Source: Agromyces sp. H17E-10 (GTDB lineage: Bacteria > Actinomycetota > Actinomycetes > Actinomycetales > Microbacteriaceae). Taken from it: 64,000 nt of DNA. Positions 51,313-59,924 of the stretch are shown piece after piece. The position numbers and the translations under genes were made by a program. The DNA lies in the NCBI RefSeq assembly GCF_022919715.1, contig NZ_CP095042.1:682001-746000 (forward strand). Direction: 5' to 3'. Position 1 is the first letter of the stretch. Every line of letters begins with the position of its first letter. The notes under the pieces were generated by a model that had not been told where the DNA came from, did not search any database, and saw only the letters and a program-made list of their open reading frames with translations.

Positions 51313-53439
51313 TCAGAACAGCATCCCGGGGTCGCTCGGCGCGGCGATGTCGAGCGGCAGCTCGGCGCCGGATCGCTGCTGCGCCGCACGTCGGCCGCCG
51401 CGCAGCGCGGTGGAGCGCACGCCACCCGTGACCGGGTCTTCGGTGCCGCGGGCGAGTCCGTGCGCCCTGATCAGCGGCTGCATGCGCTGACCGAGCCAGC
51501 GCCGGTACTCCTTCGGTGCGTAGGCGTTGCCGCCGTAGTACATCGACCGGTACTTCGGCACGAGCTCGGGGTGTTCGCGCTCGAGCCAGTGCATGAACCA
51601 GGGTTTCACCGCCCCGCGCAGGTGGAGTGCGGTGTACAGCACGCTCGTCGCGCCGGCCGCCTTGGCCTGTCGGAGCGCCTCGTCGAGGTGCGCCTTGGAG
51701 TCGGTGAGGTACGGCAGGATCGGCATGAGGAAGACCGCGCAGTCGAGGCCGGCGTCGCGCACCGCGGTCACCGTCGCGAGCCGTGCCTTGGTCGACGGCG
51801 TGCCCGGCTCGATCGACTGCTGCAGCTCGGGGTCGTAGATCGCGATCGACATCGCGAGGTCGACCGGCACGTGCTCGGCGGCCGCGGCGATCTTCGGCAG
51901 GTCGCGCCGCAGCAGCGTGCCCTTCGTCAGCACGCTGAACGGCGTGCCGCTCGCCGTGAGCTCGTCGACGATGCCGGGCATGAGCGCGTAACGCCCCTCT
52001 GCGCGCTGGTACGGGTCGGTGTTCGTGCCGAGCGCGACCGGTTCATGCCGCCACGACGGGCGCGCGAGCTCTTTGCGCAGCACCTCGGCGACGTTCACCT
52101 TGACGATGATCTGCCGGTCGAAGTCGTCGCCCGCGTCGAGGTCGAGATAGCTGTGGGTCGGTCGGGCGAAGCAGTTGTGGCTGACCACGCCGTTCGCGAT
52201 GAAGTCGCCCGTAGACGTCGTGATGTCGAGCATGTCGAGGGTCGCGCCGAGCGGCTCGATCGCGACCACGCGGAGGTCGCCCAAGGTCTTCACAGTGGTG
52301 CCGGCGAACGCGAGCTTACGGCTGATCGCCGGCTGGCTGACGGCGAAGAACGCGTTGCGCGCGCTGAGCCCGCCCCGTACCCGAACGCTCGAGACACCGT
52401 TCTCCCGCTGCCCCTCGCGCACATAGTCGATGCGGAACCGGCTCAACGCCGCCTCGATCGCACAGAGGATCGTCTCGTCGGAGTTCGAAATACGGAGCGC
52501 CCCGCGTGAACACGAACCTTCCGCGTCGAAGATGCCGCCGAGATATCCGGCGTCCCACTCCTCGGTCGACTGTTTCGGCCACTCGACCAAGGCAGTGATC
52601 GCGTCGAAATCGCGGGCCCTCGACGTTCGGATCGCGGTCATCTCGCGACGGCGTGCTGTCGCGGCCGAGAACTGGAACGTGGACGTCGGAACGCCGAAGG
52701 ATTCCAAGTACTGACGTGTTCTGTCCAACGCCTCCTCATCGGCAAGAGCCAGCCTGAAACGATGCGCGACGTACGAACCACCGGTCGAACGTGCATACGT
52801 GCGTCGAAGCATCATCGCGTCTCCGCGGATCATGCCGGTGAGATAGCCGCGACGATAATCTTCAGACGTCGAAGGCGGGAACGGCACTGCCCTTCCGCCA
52901 CCGAACCCGACGAGCGAGTTGTTCGTCGTGAGATATGGACGCTGTGACGCACCCTGCATCGCGCCCGTCACGTGCTTCCAACCACGCTCGGTGAGGAATC
53001 GATGGTCCCCGCTGGCGATGATCTCCGTGCCGTCTGCGAGGCGAACGCGGTAGGCCGCCTTGCGTGACGACCATTTCGCCAGCACCTTCGCCTGAACATA
53101 CGTGCGATACCGACCGATCGCCCTCGTGCCCATCACCTCGTCGCCGATCTGAATCTCGGCGAGCGACTTCGTACGTCCGTCGGCCATCGTGATCGCCGTA
53201 GACGGATCCAGGCAGTAGACACACGCGTGGCTGCAGCCCCGGTAGGGGTTGATGGTCCACCCGAAGGGCATCATCGACTGGCCGGGCACCCGGTTGAGTG
53301 CCGACTTCGCGAGCACCTCGTGGAAGGTCATGCCGGCGAACTCGGGCGTCTGCACCGAACGCACGAGGTTGTTGAGCCGGGCGAGGCCGGGCAGGGCGTC
53401 GACCTGGTCGACGCCCAGCTCCTGCCCGCTCCATCTCAC
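51313..53439 (-). CDS. Intein-containing Rv2578c-family radical SAM protein
   Basis: A 708-residue precursor giving a 361-residue mature protein after splicing. The radical SAM motif is NPYRGCSHACVYC (CxxxCxxC), continuing FARPTHSYLDLD; other extein parts are LGTNTDPYQRAEGRYALMPG and MPILPYLTD, typical of the SplB-like Rv2578c family. The third cluster Cys is also the residue at the splice junction. GTG 53439 (RWSGQELGVDQ) is chosen by similarity to family starts; a GGAGGA lies very close to it. A LexA-like box is at 53448-53463. In mycobacteria Rv2578c is DNA-damage inducible. The biochemical role is unknown. Confidence 0.92.
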   Translation of the reverse strand: MRWSGQELGVDQVDALPGLARLNNLVRSVQTPEFAGMTFHEVLAKSALNRVPGQSMMPFGWTINPYRGCSHACVYCLDPSTAITMADGRTKSLAEIQIGDEVMGTRAIGRYRTYVQAKVLAKWSSRKAAYRVRLADGTEIIASGDHRFLTERGWKHVTGAMQGASQRPYLTTNNSLVGFGGGRAVPFPPSTSEDYRRGYLTGMIRGDAMMLRRTYARSTGGSYVAHRFRLALADEEALDRTRQYLESFGVPTSTFQFSAATARRREMTAIRTSRARDFDAITALVEWPKQSTEEWDAGYLGGIFDAEGSCSRGALRISNSDETILCAIEAALSRFRIDYVREGQRENGVSSVRVRGGLSARNAFFAVSQPAISRKLAFAGTTVKTLGDLRVVAIEPLGATLDMLDITTSTGDFIANGVVSHNCFARPTHSYLDLDAGDDFDRQIIVKVNVAEVLRKELARPSWRHEPVALGTNTDPYQRAEGRYALMPGIVDELTASGTPFSVLTKGTLLRRDLPKIAAAAEHVPVDLAMSIAIYDPELQQSIEPGTPSTKARLATVTAVRDAGLDCAVFLMPILPYLTDSKAHLDEALRQAKAAGATSVLYTALHLRGAVKPWFMHWLEREHPELVPKYRSMYYGGNAYAPKEYRRWLGQRMQPLIRAHGLARGTEDPVTGGVRSTALRGGRRAAQQRSGAELPLDIAAPSDPGMLF
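52174..53214 (-). other. Intein with LAGLIDADG homing endonuclease
   Basis: A 347-residue in-frame insert. It begins with Cys1 (CLDPSTAITMADG, block A), has GDHRFLT (block B, His71), and ends DFIANGVVSHN (blocks F/G) followed by the extein Cys. Two DOD motifs, GYLTGMIRGDA (about 123-133) and GYLGGIFDAEG (223-233), keep acidic residues, so the endonuclease may be active. Codon usage is less GC-biased than the flanks (for example ATA, AAA, TTA-type codons), consistent with mobility. Excision restores CVYC-FARP, completing the FeS motif. Confidence 0.95.
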
Positions 53440-53447
53440 TCCTCCAT

Positions 53448-53463
53448 TCGAACATACATTCGA
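53448..53463. promoter_or_regulatory. LexA/SOS-box-like site
   Basis: TCGAACATACATTCGA differs by one base from the actinobacterial SOS pattern TCGAAC-N4-GTTCGA. It lies 8 nt before the GTG of the radical SAM gene, where repression would be effective. Confidence 0.6.
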
Positions 53464-53496
53464 ATCTGGTGCAAGCGCCCGGCATGGGGCGGACGC

Positions 53497-53531
53497 GGAT
53501 GCCTCGGGGTCGCGCCGACCCCGAGGCATCC
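53497..53531 (-). terminator. Terminator of the ABC-F gene
   Basis: Perfect 16-bp stem (53497-53512 with 53516-53531), 3-nt loop, just after the ABC-F stop. It contains GGATGCCTCGG. Confidence 0.85.
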
Positions 53532-53535
53532 CGGG

Positions 53536-55326
53536 TCAGGTCGCCGCAGTTGCCGGAACCGCCGCACCCGAGTGGAGCTCGAGATGCTCCCCCGCCCATC
53601 GCCGGCGCAGCCAGCGGTCGTGACTGGCGATGACGACGGCGCCGGGATAGCCGCCGAGCGCCTCCTCGAGGTCGGTCGCGAGCGCGAGCGACAGGTGGTT
53701 CGTCGGCTCGTCGAGCAGGAACACGTGCGGCGGCCGGGCGATCACGAGCGCGAGCGCGAGCCGGCGCTGCTGCCCGACCGAGAGCGCCCCCACCGGTCGG
53801 TCGAGGTCCCGCAGCGCGATCAGCCCCAGGCCCGAGAGCGGCACCTGCTCGGCGCGTCGCTCGCCGAGCACCCGCGCGTACAGCTCCCGCGGCGTCGCAC
53901 CGGGGTCGGCGAACCGCACGTCCTGCTCGAGCAGCTGCACGCGCAGACCCTTGCGTCGCCGCAGCGTGCCGCGGTCGGGCTCGAGCTCGCCCGCGAGCAC
54001 ACCGAGCAGCGTCGACTTGCCCGCACCGTTCGCGCCCGTGACGAGGAGCCGGGCGAGCGGGGCGAGGTTCAGCTCGTCGATGCGCAGCCGACCCTCGACG
54101 ACGACGTCGCCGAGCTGCAGGAGCGAACCCGCCTCCTCCTCGAGCGCGTGCGAACCCGTCGGGATGCCCGCGAACGCCAGCGGCGTCGGCGGTTTCGGCA
54201 GCTGCTCGCGCTCGAGGACCTCGAGCCGCTGCTCGGCGTTGCGCACCCGGCGCGACACGGTGCGGGCGACGTTCTCGCCCTTGAAGTGCCGGATGAACTT
54301 GTCGTTGTCGGTCGCGGCCCGACCGTAGGCCACGTTGCGCGCCGTCTCGGCGACCGCCGCGCGGAGACGCTTCAGCTCCTCCTGCTCGTCGTCGTACTGA
54401 TGCTGCCAGCGGGTGCGCTCGTCGGCCTTGACCGCGAGGAACTCGCTGAACCCGCCGCCGAACACCGTGCCGCCCGACGCGCTGAGGACGTCGCCGCGGT
54501 TCACGTTGCGACGGCCCGCGCCGTCCCGTCCGTTGCCGCCGGCGGCCGCGTGCGCCGCCGCGATGGCCCCCTGCCGCCCCGGGTCGAGGTCGATGAGTCC
54601 GGTCGCCACACGGTCGAGGAACGCCCGGTCGTGGCTCGCGAAGAGCACCGGCCCGCCCCAGGCGCGCAGTCGCGACTCGAGGAAGTCGGCCGCGTCGTCG
54701 TCGAGGTGGTTCGTCGGTTCGTCGAGGAGCAATGCCTCGGGCGACGAGAGCAGGAGCGCGGCCAGGGCGAACCGCGACCGCTGCCCGCCGGAGAGCTCGT
54801 CGATGCGACGGTCGAGGCCGAGGCCAGCGACCCCGAGCCCCTCGAGCAGTTCGTCGCGGCGAGCCTCGGCCGTCCAGACCTCGGCACGCTCGGCGGCGTC
54901 GAGCGCCGCCGCGTACCGCGACGAGGCGGCCTCGCCGTCGGCGTCGACCTCACCGCCGAGCGCCTCGGCGGCGGCGTCGAGCTCGCGCTCGATCGCCCGC
55001 ACCTCGGCGAGTGCGGCCTCGAGCACGAGACCCACCCGCTCGTCGGGCGCGAACGGCACCTCCTGCTCGAGGAGCCGCGTGCGGCGCGGCCTCGTCACCC
55101 GGCCCGCGACGGATGCCGCGTCGGGGAGACCCGCGGATGCGGCATCCGTGTCGGTGGAGAGGAGGCGCAGGAGCGTGGACTTGCCAGCTCCGTTCTCGCC
55201 GATGAGGCCGACCCGCTGTCCCGGTGCGACCGTGAAGCCGAGGTCGGAGAAGATGCGTCGGTCGGGGAAGGAGACCGACAGTCCGTCGGCCCGGAGATGA
55301 TTCGAGAAGGAAAGCTGTACCGGCAT
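53536..55326 (-). CDS. ABC-F family ATP-binding protein
   Basis: A 596-residue soluble twin-ATPase that likely acts on ribosomes. Domain 1: LIGENGAGKSTLLRLL, signature LSGGQRSRFALAALLL, LLLDEPTNHL. Domain 2: VTGANGAGKSTLLGVL, signature LSVGQQRRLALALVIA, FLLDEPTNHL. The inter-domain linker is about 100 residues with charged helices (RTRWQHQYDDEQEELKRLRAAV). Members give antibiotic resistance or tune translation; which is not decidable here. ATG 55326 is chosen; the frame extends 45 codons upstream but the start of homology is QLSFSNHLRADGLSV. A large hairpin lies upstream. Confidence 0.9.
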   Translation of the reverse strand: MPVQLSFSNHLRADGLSVSFPDRRIFSDLGFTVAPGQRVGLIGENGAGKSTLLRLLSTDTDAASAGLPDAASVAGRVTRPRRTRLLEQEVPFAPDERVGLVLEAALAEVRAIERELDAAAEALGGEVDADGEAASSRYAAALDAAERAEVWTAEARRDELLEGLGVAGLGLDRRIDELSGGQRSRFALAALLLSSPEALLLDEPTNHLDDDAADFLESRLRAWGGPVLFASHDRAFLDRVATGLIDLDPGRQGAIAAAHAAAGGNGRDGAGRRNVNRGDVLSASGGTVFGGGFSEFLAVKADERTRWQHQYDDEQEELKRLRAAVAETARNVAYGRAATDNDKFIRHFKGENVARTVSRRVRNAEQRLEVLEREQLPKPPTPLAFAGIPTGSHALEEEAGSLLQLGDVVVEGRLRIDELNLAPLARLLVTGANGAGKSTLLGVLAGELEPDRGTLRRRKGLRVQLLEQDVRFADPGATPRELYARVLGERRAEQVPLSGLGLIALRDLDRPVGALSVGQQRRLALALVIARPPHVFLLDEPTNHLSLALATDLEEALGGYPGAVVIASHDRWLRRRWAGEHLELHSGAAVPATAAT

Positions 55327-55351
55327 ATGGGACCGCCATTCGCGGAAGGCC

Positions 55352-55399
55352 CCGAACGGTCGCCGGTCGTCGTGAAGCGCGAGCGCGACGACCGTTCGG
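55352..55399 (-). promoter_or_regulatory. Leader hairpin before the ABC-F gene
   Basis: CCGAACGGTCG (55352-55362) and its complement (55389-55399) form an 11-bp stem with a 26-nt loop, 25 nt before the ATG. ABC-F resistance genes are often attenuator-controlled, so this may be regulatory. The rest of 55400-55608 shows no gene. Confidence 0.45.
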
Positions 55400-55608
55400 A
55401 GGCGAAGAGGATTCCCGCCGGGCGTTGCCGTGATGGGTGCGCCGGTCGCGTCGATCGGCACGGCGCCGCGCCGATCAGCTGGAGTTCGTCAACTCCGCGA
55501 GCACACCCGACGTCAACGGCGCCTCAGGCGCGGGACGATGGGTCGTACTCACTTCATAGTGTTGACGACCGTAGCAGACGATCGCGCGGGCGCGCAAGCA
55601 GCCGAGGC

Positions 55609-57087
55609 TCAGGCGGTGAGCCCCAGCACGTCGGCCGTCGCCTTCAGCGACGCCTCGGCGGCGACCGGGTCGTCGGAGAGCGTCGTGCCGTAGCTCGGGA
55701 TCATCTCGCGCAGCTTGGGCTCCCACTCGGCCATGCGGTCGGGGAAGCAGCGGCCGAGCAGGTCGAGCATGATCGGCGCGGCCGTCGAGGCGCCGGGCGA
55801 CGCACCGAGCAGGCCCGCGATCGTGCCGTCGGCCCCCGTGATGACCTCGGTGCCGAACTGCAGCACGCCGCCCTTCTGCGGGTCCTTCTTCATGACCTGC
55901 ACGCGCTGGCCGGCCGTGATGAGCTCCCAGTCGCCGGTCTTCGCCGTGGGCATGAACTCGCGAAGCGCCTTCATCTTCTTCTCGCGGTTCGCCATGAGCT
56001 CGCCGACGAGGTACTTCACGAGGTCGAAGTTCTTGAGACCGACCTGGATCATCGGCCAGAGGTTGTGCAGGCGGACCGAGAACGGCAGGTCGAACCACGT
56101 GCTCGTCTTCAGGAACTTGGGCGTGAAGCCGGCGTACGGGCCGAACAACAGCGCGGTCTCGCCGTCGACGACGCGGGTGTCGAGGTGCGGCACCGACATG
56201 GGCGGCGCGCCGACCGCCGCCTTGCCGTACACCTTCGCCTGGTGCTGGGCGACGATCTTCGGGTCGGTCGTGCGGAGGAACTGGCCCGAGATCGGGAAGC
56301 CGCCGAAGCCCTTGATCTCGGGGATGCCGGAGTGCTGGAGCAGCGCGAGCGCACCGCCGCCGGCCCCGACGAACACGAAGCGCGCGCGCACCATCTTCGG
56401 GGTGTTGCCGACCGTGTGCCGCAGCCGCAGCTTCCACGTTCCGTCCTTCTGGCGCTTGAGCCAGGTGACCTGGTGGTTCGTCTGGATCGACGCACCCCGC
56501 GAGGACATGTCCTCCATGAGGTACTTCGTGAGCGCGCCGAAGTCGACGTCGGTGCCCGCCTCGATGCGGGTCGCGGCCACGCGGGCCTTCGGGTTGCGCT
56601 TCTTCGCGAGCAGCGGCGTCCACTCGGCGATGCGCTCGAGGTCTTCGGTGTACTCGAGGTCGGGGAAGAGCGGCTGGTCTTTCAGGGCGGCGACGCGCTT
56701 GCGCAGGTATTCGATGTTCGCCGAGCCGCGCACGAAGGTCATGTGCGGCGTCGAGTTGATGAAGTTGTGCGGCTCGGGCAGCGCGCCCTGGGCGACGAGG
56801 TAGGCCCAGTACTGGCGGCTGATCTGGAACTGCTCGTTGATCGAGACGGCCTTCGCGGCGCTCACGGTGCCGTCGGGATTCTCGGGCATGTAGTTGAGCT
56901 CGCAGAGGGCGGCGTGACCCGTGCCCGCGTTGTTCCACGCGTTCGACGACTCCTGTGCGACCTCGCCGAGGCGTTCGTAGAGGCGGATCGTCCAATCGGG
57001 CTGGAGCTGGGAGATCAGGGAGCCGAGCGTGGCGCTCATGATGCCCCCGCCGATCAGCACGACGTCGACGGTTTCCTCTGAATTCAC
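55609..57087 (-). CDS. mqo: Malate:quinone oxidoreductase
   Basis: A 492-residue membrane-associated FAD enzyme oxidising malate to oxaloacetate and passing electrons to quinone. The FAD motif is DVVLIGGGIMSATLGSLI; further conserved segments are ESSNAWNNAGTGHAALCELNY, GFGGFPISGQFLR and GLLGASPGASTAAPIML near the end. The length matches Corynebacterium Mqo. Start GTG 57087 has TAGACT 7 nt upstream and no Shine-Dalgarno, so it is probably leaderless. Monocistronic. Confidence 0.96.
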   Translation of the reverse strand: MNSEETVDVVLIGGGIMSATLGSLISQLQPDWTIRLYERLGEVAQESSNAWNNAGTGHAALCELNYMPENPDGTVSAAKAVSINEQFQISRQYWAYLVAQGALPEPHNFINSTPHMTFVRGSANIEYLRKRVAALKDQPLFPDLEYTEDLERIAEWTPLLAKKRNPKARVAATRIEAGTDVDFGALTKYLMEDMSSRGASIQTNHQVTWLKRQKDGTWKLRLRHTVGNTPKMVRARFVFVGAGGGALALLQHSGIPEIKGFGGFPISGQFLRTTDPKIVAQHQAKVYGKAAVGAPPMSVPHLDTRVVDGETALLFGPYAGFTPKFLKTSTWFDLPFSVRLHNLWPMIQVGLKNFDLVKYLVGELMANREKKMKALREFMPTAKTGDWELITAGQRVQVMKKDPQKGGVLQFGTEVITGADGTIAGLLGASPGASTAAPIMLDLLGRCFPDRMAEWEPKLREMIPSYGTTLSDDPVAAEASLKATADVLGLTA

Positions 57088-57094
57088 GGATTCC

Positions 57095-57100
57095 AGTCTA
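57095..57100 (-). promoter_or_regulatory. -10 box of mqo (leaderless)
   Basis: TAGACT on the minus strand, 7 nt before the GTG at 57087; the same hexamer precedes the VanZ-RDD gene. Confidence 0.5.
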
Positions 57101-57145
57101 GATGGGCGCAGAGGGTGCCCTTGACCGGGGTACTCTTCGCGTCAC

Positions 57146-57586
57146 TCAGTCGAGCTGCGGCAACCCTCGCTCGTCGAGCGGCCAGCCCGGGTTGTGCGCC
57201 AGCTCCCACAGGTTGCCGTCGGGATCGGCGACGTACCCGCTGTACCCGCCCCACTCGGTCGCGGCGGGGGCCTTCGAGATCGAACCGCCGGCGAGCACCC
57301 AGTCGCCGACCGCGTCGTCGACCTCGTCGCGCGAGCCGAGATTGATGGCGAGCGCGACCGCACGAAATGCCGGTGCGTTCGCGTGGAACGTGGGCAGTGC
57401 CGCGTCTTTCGCGAGTTCGGCCGTCTGCCAGAGCGCGACCACGCCGCCGGGTGTCGCGAAGAACGCTACCTCGCCCGGCACCGACGAGCGGGCCTCGTGC
57501 CAGCCGAGCCGATGATAGAAGGCGGTCGCCGCCTCGACATCGGCGACGCCGAGCGTGACGAGCGAGAAGCGCTGCGGGATGCTCAT
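57146..57586 (-). CDS. VOC superfamily (glyoxalase-like) protein
   Basis: A 146-residue protein with two beta-alpha-beta-beta-beta modules: FSLVTLGVADVEAATAFYHRLGW and, in the second half, AVALAINLGSRDEVDDAVGDWVLAGG then YVADPDGNLWELAHNPGW. The Asp-Pro-Asp-Gly-Asn and Glu pattern is the common VOC end. Metal use and substrate cannot be told. ATG 57586 is chosen because homologous sequence starts at SIPQRFSLVTLG. Confidence 0.85.
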   Translation of the reverse strand: MSIPQRFSLVTLGVADVEAATAFYHRLGWHEARSSVPGEVAFFATPGGVVALWQTAELAKDAALPTFHANAPAFRAVALAINLGSRDEVDDAVGDWVLAGGSISKAPAATEWGGYSGYVADPDGNLWELAHNPGWPLDERGLPQLD

Positions 57587-57649
57587 GCGCCGAGCGTACG
57601 CCCGACCGCCGACGGCGTCACGTGCCAAGACCGAGCCGTCCGTCGCGAT

Positions 57650-58669
57650 TCAGGCCTCGAGGAGCGCCGCCTCGGGCGACGTCACCGCCGAGACCGCGGC
57701 CCGGGCACGCACGAGCGCCGCATCGCCGGCCCCCGCGGCGCCGAGCGCCAGCAGGGCCGCCCCGACGATGGGTGCGTCGTCGACGATGCCCAGTCGCGCG
57801 CGCGGCGCGACCGCCGCGAGCTCCGACCGGATGCCCCGGAGCAGACGCTCATCGCCCGACCGGGCGATTCCGCCGCCGAGCACCACGGGCACCTCGTGGT
57901 CGAGCAGGTCGAGTCGGGTGAGGCACGCCCGGGCGAAGTCGGCCAGCTCGGTCGCCTGCCGCTCGACGAGCGAGATCGCCACGGCATCGCCGGCGCGCGC
58001 CGCGGCGAACACCGCAGGAGCGAGCGCGATCAGCTCAGAGGCATCCCGGTCGCCGAAATGCAGGCCCTCGATGAGCTCGCCCACCGAGCCGACGGCGAGC
58101 CGGCGCTCGATCTCGCCGACGAGCGCCGTCGCCGGGCCGCGCCCGTCGACCGCGCGCGCGGCATGCCACAGGACCTCCTCGCCGAGTCCGGACCCGCCGC
58201 CCCAGTCGCCCGACAGTGCGCCGAGCGACGGGAACCGCACCTGCGCGCCGTCGGCGCGGATGCCGATCGCGTTCACGCCGGTGCCGCACACGATCGCGAC
58301 GGAGTCGGGCTCGTCGGTGCCGGCCCGCAGGAGGGCGTACAGGTCGTTGTCGACCACGAGCGACGCCGCGGCCCACGAGTGACCCGCGATCGCCGATCGG
58401 TAGCGCTCGATCTCGATCGGCAGGTCGAGGCCCGAGAGGTAGAGGCCGGCATGGACGACGGGCCGCTCCCCCGCGACCGCGCGCACGAGCCCGTCGACGA
58501 CGTCGACCGACGCGTCGAGTCCCTCGAAGTGCGGGCTCGAACCGGGTCCGCGGCGGTGGGCGACGAGTTCGCCGTCGAGGCGCAGCGCGACGGCATCGGT
58601 CTTCGATCCCCCGCCGTCGACCGCGACCACGACGGCCGTGGCATCCGGCTCGTCGACCCGCCCGATCAC
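57650..58669 (-). CDS. BadF/N-acetylglucosamine kinase-type sugar kinase
   Basis: A 339-residue ASKHA-fold kinase. The phosphate-1 motif is VVAVDGGGSKTDAVAL, with VVDNDLYALL (catalytic Asp), IVCGTGVNAIG (phosphate-2) and VVLGGGIARS (adenosine). Eukaryotic NAGK and bacterial MurK belong here, so an amino sugar or glycoside is the likely substrate. GTG 58669 overlaps the GH4 stop (GTGA), and GGAG lies 5 nt before it. Last gene of the sugar operon. Confidence 0.85.
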   Translation of the reverse strand: MIGRVDEPDATAVVVAVDGGGSKTDAVALRLDGELVAHRRGPGSSPHFEGLDASVDVVDGLVRAVAGERPVVHAGLYLSGLDLPIEIERYRSAIAGHSWAAASLVVDNDLYALLRAGTDEPDSVAIVCGTGVNAIGIRADGAQVRFPSLGALSGDWGGGSGLGEEVLWHAARAVDGRGPATALVGEIERRLAVGSVGELIEGLHFGDRDASELIALAPAVFAAARAGDAVAISLVERQATELADFARACLTRLDLLDHEVPVVLGGGIARSGDERLLRGIRSELAAVAPRARLGIVDDAPIVGAALLALGAAGAGDAALVRARAAVSAVTSPEAALLEA

Positions 58670-59922
58670 GCCCACTCCAGGAAGCGGGCGTTCTCGGCCA
58701 TGAGCAGGTCGGTGAGCCGCTCGGCGCGGTCGTGCTGCAGCACGAGCGGGTGGGCGCGCATGGCGCGCAGCACCCGGTCGCGCCCGCCGTGCACGGCCGC
58801 GTCGAGCGCGAGGCGCTCGTAGCCGGCGACCGCTGCCACGAGGCCGGCGAGGTCGTCGGCGAGCGGTGCGACCGGTTCGGCGACGAATCGCCCGTCGCGG
58901 TACGCGGCCGGCACCTCGATGACGTGGTCGTCGGGCAGGAACGGCAGCACGCCGTCGTTGCGGAGGTTCACGACGCGGGCTCGGTCGGCGCCACCCTGCA
59001 TCGCGGCGAGCAGTTCGATCGCGGCCTCCGAGTAGAAGGCGCCGCCGCGGCCCTCGAGGGCCGCCGGCTTCACGTGCTGCGACTCGTCGGCGTAGAGCTC
59101 GAGGAGTTCGCGTTCGATCGCCTGCACCGCCTCGGCACGGGTCGGCTCGGCGAGCTGCTCGCGCAGCACCTCGTCGTGCGCGTAGTAGTAGCGCAGGTAG
59201 TACGAGGGCACGATGCCGAGCTGGGTGAGGAGCTCGGGCGCGAGGTGCACCTCGCCAGCGAGATCGCCGAGCCGGTCGGCGAGGAGCTCGGGCAGTCGGT
59301 CGCGACCGTCGATCGTGACGCTGCGTTCCCACGTGAGGTGGTTGAGTCCGACGTGGCCGAGGTGCACGCGGTCGTGCTCGACCCCGTAGAGCGATGCGTA
59401 CCGACGCTGGAAGCCGATCGCGACGTTGCAGAGGCCGACCGCACGGTGCCCGGCCTCGAGGAGCGCACGCGTCACGATGCCGACGGGGTTCGTGAAGTCG
59501 ACGATCCAGGCGTCGGGCTTCGCGTGGCGCCGCACGGTCTCGGCGATCCGCAGCACGACGGGCACGGTGCGCAGCGCCTTCGCGAGCCCGCCCGGTCCCG
59601 TCGTCTCCTGGCCGATGCAGCCCACCTCGTGCGGCCAGGTCTCGTCGGCGTGACGGGCGTGCTGTCCGCCGACCCGCAACTGGATGAGGACGGCGTCGGC
59701 GTCGGCGACCCCGTCGACGAGGTCGGTCGTACCGACGACGCGGGCGGAATGGCCGGCGTGCTCGAGCATCCGCCGCGACATCCCGGCGACGAGGGCGAGG
59801 CGCGATTCGTCGGGGTCGACGAGCCGCACCTCCTCGAGCGGCAGGGTCTCGCGCAGTCGCGCGAAGCCGTCGATGAGCTCTGGGGTATAGGTCGAACCGC
59901 CGCCGACGATGGCGAGTCTCAT
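58666..59922 (-). CDS. GH4 family NAD/Mn-dependent glycosidase
   Basis: A 418-residue glycosidase of family 4, which cleaves via redox at C3. NAD motif MRLAIVGGGSTYTPELIDG; DFTNPVGIVT; metal Cys in GLCNVAIGF; metal His in GHVGLNHLTW. The shape (NAD Gly-rich loop then SRRMLEHAGHSARV) is nearest to 6-phospho-beta-glucosidases. No PTS is nearby but an ABC transporter and a kinase are, so the true substrate may differ. ATG 59922, 2 nt after the permease stop. Confidence 0.9.
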   Translation of the reverse strand: MRLAIVGGGSTYTPELIDGFARLRETLPLEEVRLVDPDESRLALVAGMSRRMLEHAGHSARVVGTTDLVDGVADADAVLIQLRVGGQHARHADETWPHEVGCIGQETTGPGGLAKALRTVPVVLRIAETVRRHAKPDAWIVDFTNPVGIVTRALLEAGHRAVGLCNVAIGFQRRYASLYGVEHDRVHLGHVGLNHLTWERSVTIDGRDRLPELLADRLGDLAGEVHLAPELLTQLGIVPSYYLRYYYAHDEVLREQLAEPTRAEAVQAIERELLELYADESQHVKPAALEGRGGAFYSEAAIELLAAMQGGADRARVVNLRNDGVLPFLPDDHVIEVPAAYRDGRFVAEPVAPLADDLAGLVAAVAGYERLALDAAVHGGRDRVLRAMRAHPLVLQHDRAERLTDLLMAENARFLEWA

Positions 59923-59924
59923 GG

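Noticed and set aside
52174..53214. The insert as an accessory domain rather than an intein
   Set aside because: Cys1, the block B His, the terminal HN-Cys junction and two endonuclease motifs together are specific to inteins.
55327..55461. A 45-codon N-terminal extension of the ABC-F protein
   Set aside because: It covers the leader hairpin and has no similarity to ABC-F starts; ATG 55326 fits the fold.
53227..57081. A 1284-codon plus-strand frame opposite ABC-F and mqo
   Set aside because: Same reason: the mirror of two well-recognised genes, with no motif or start signal.
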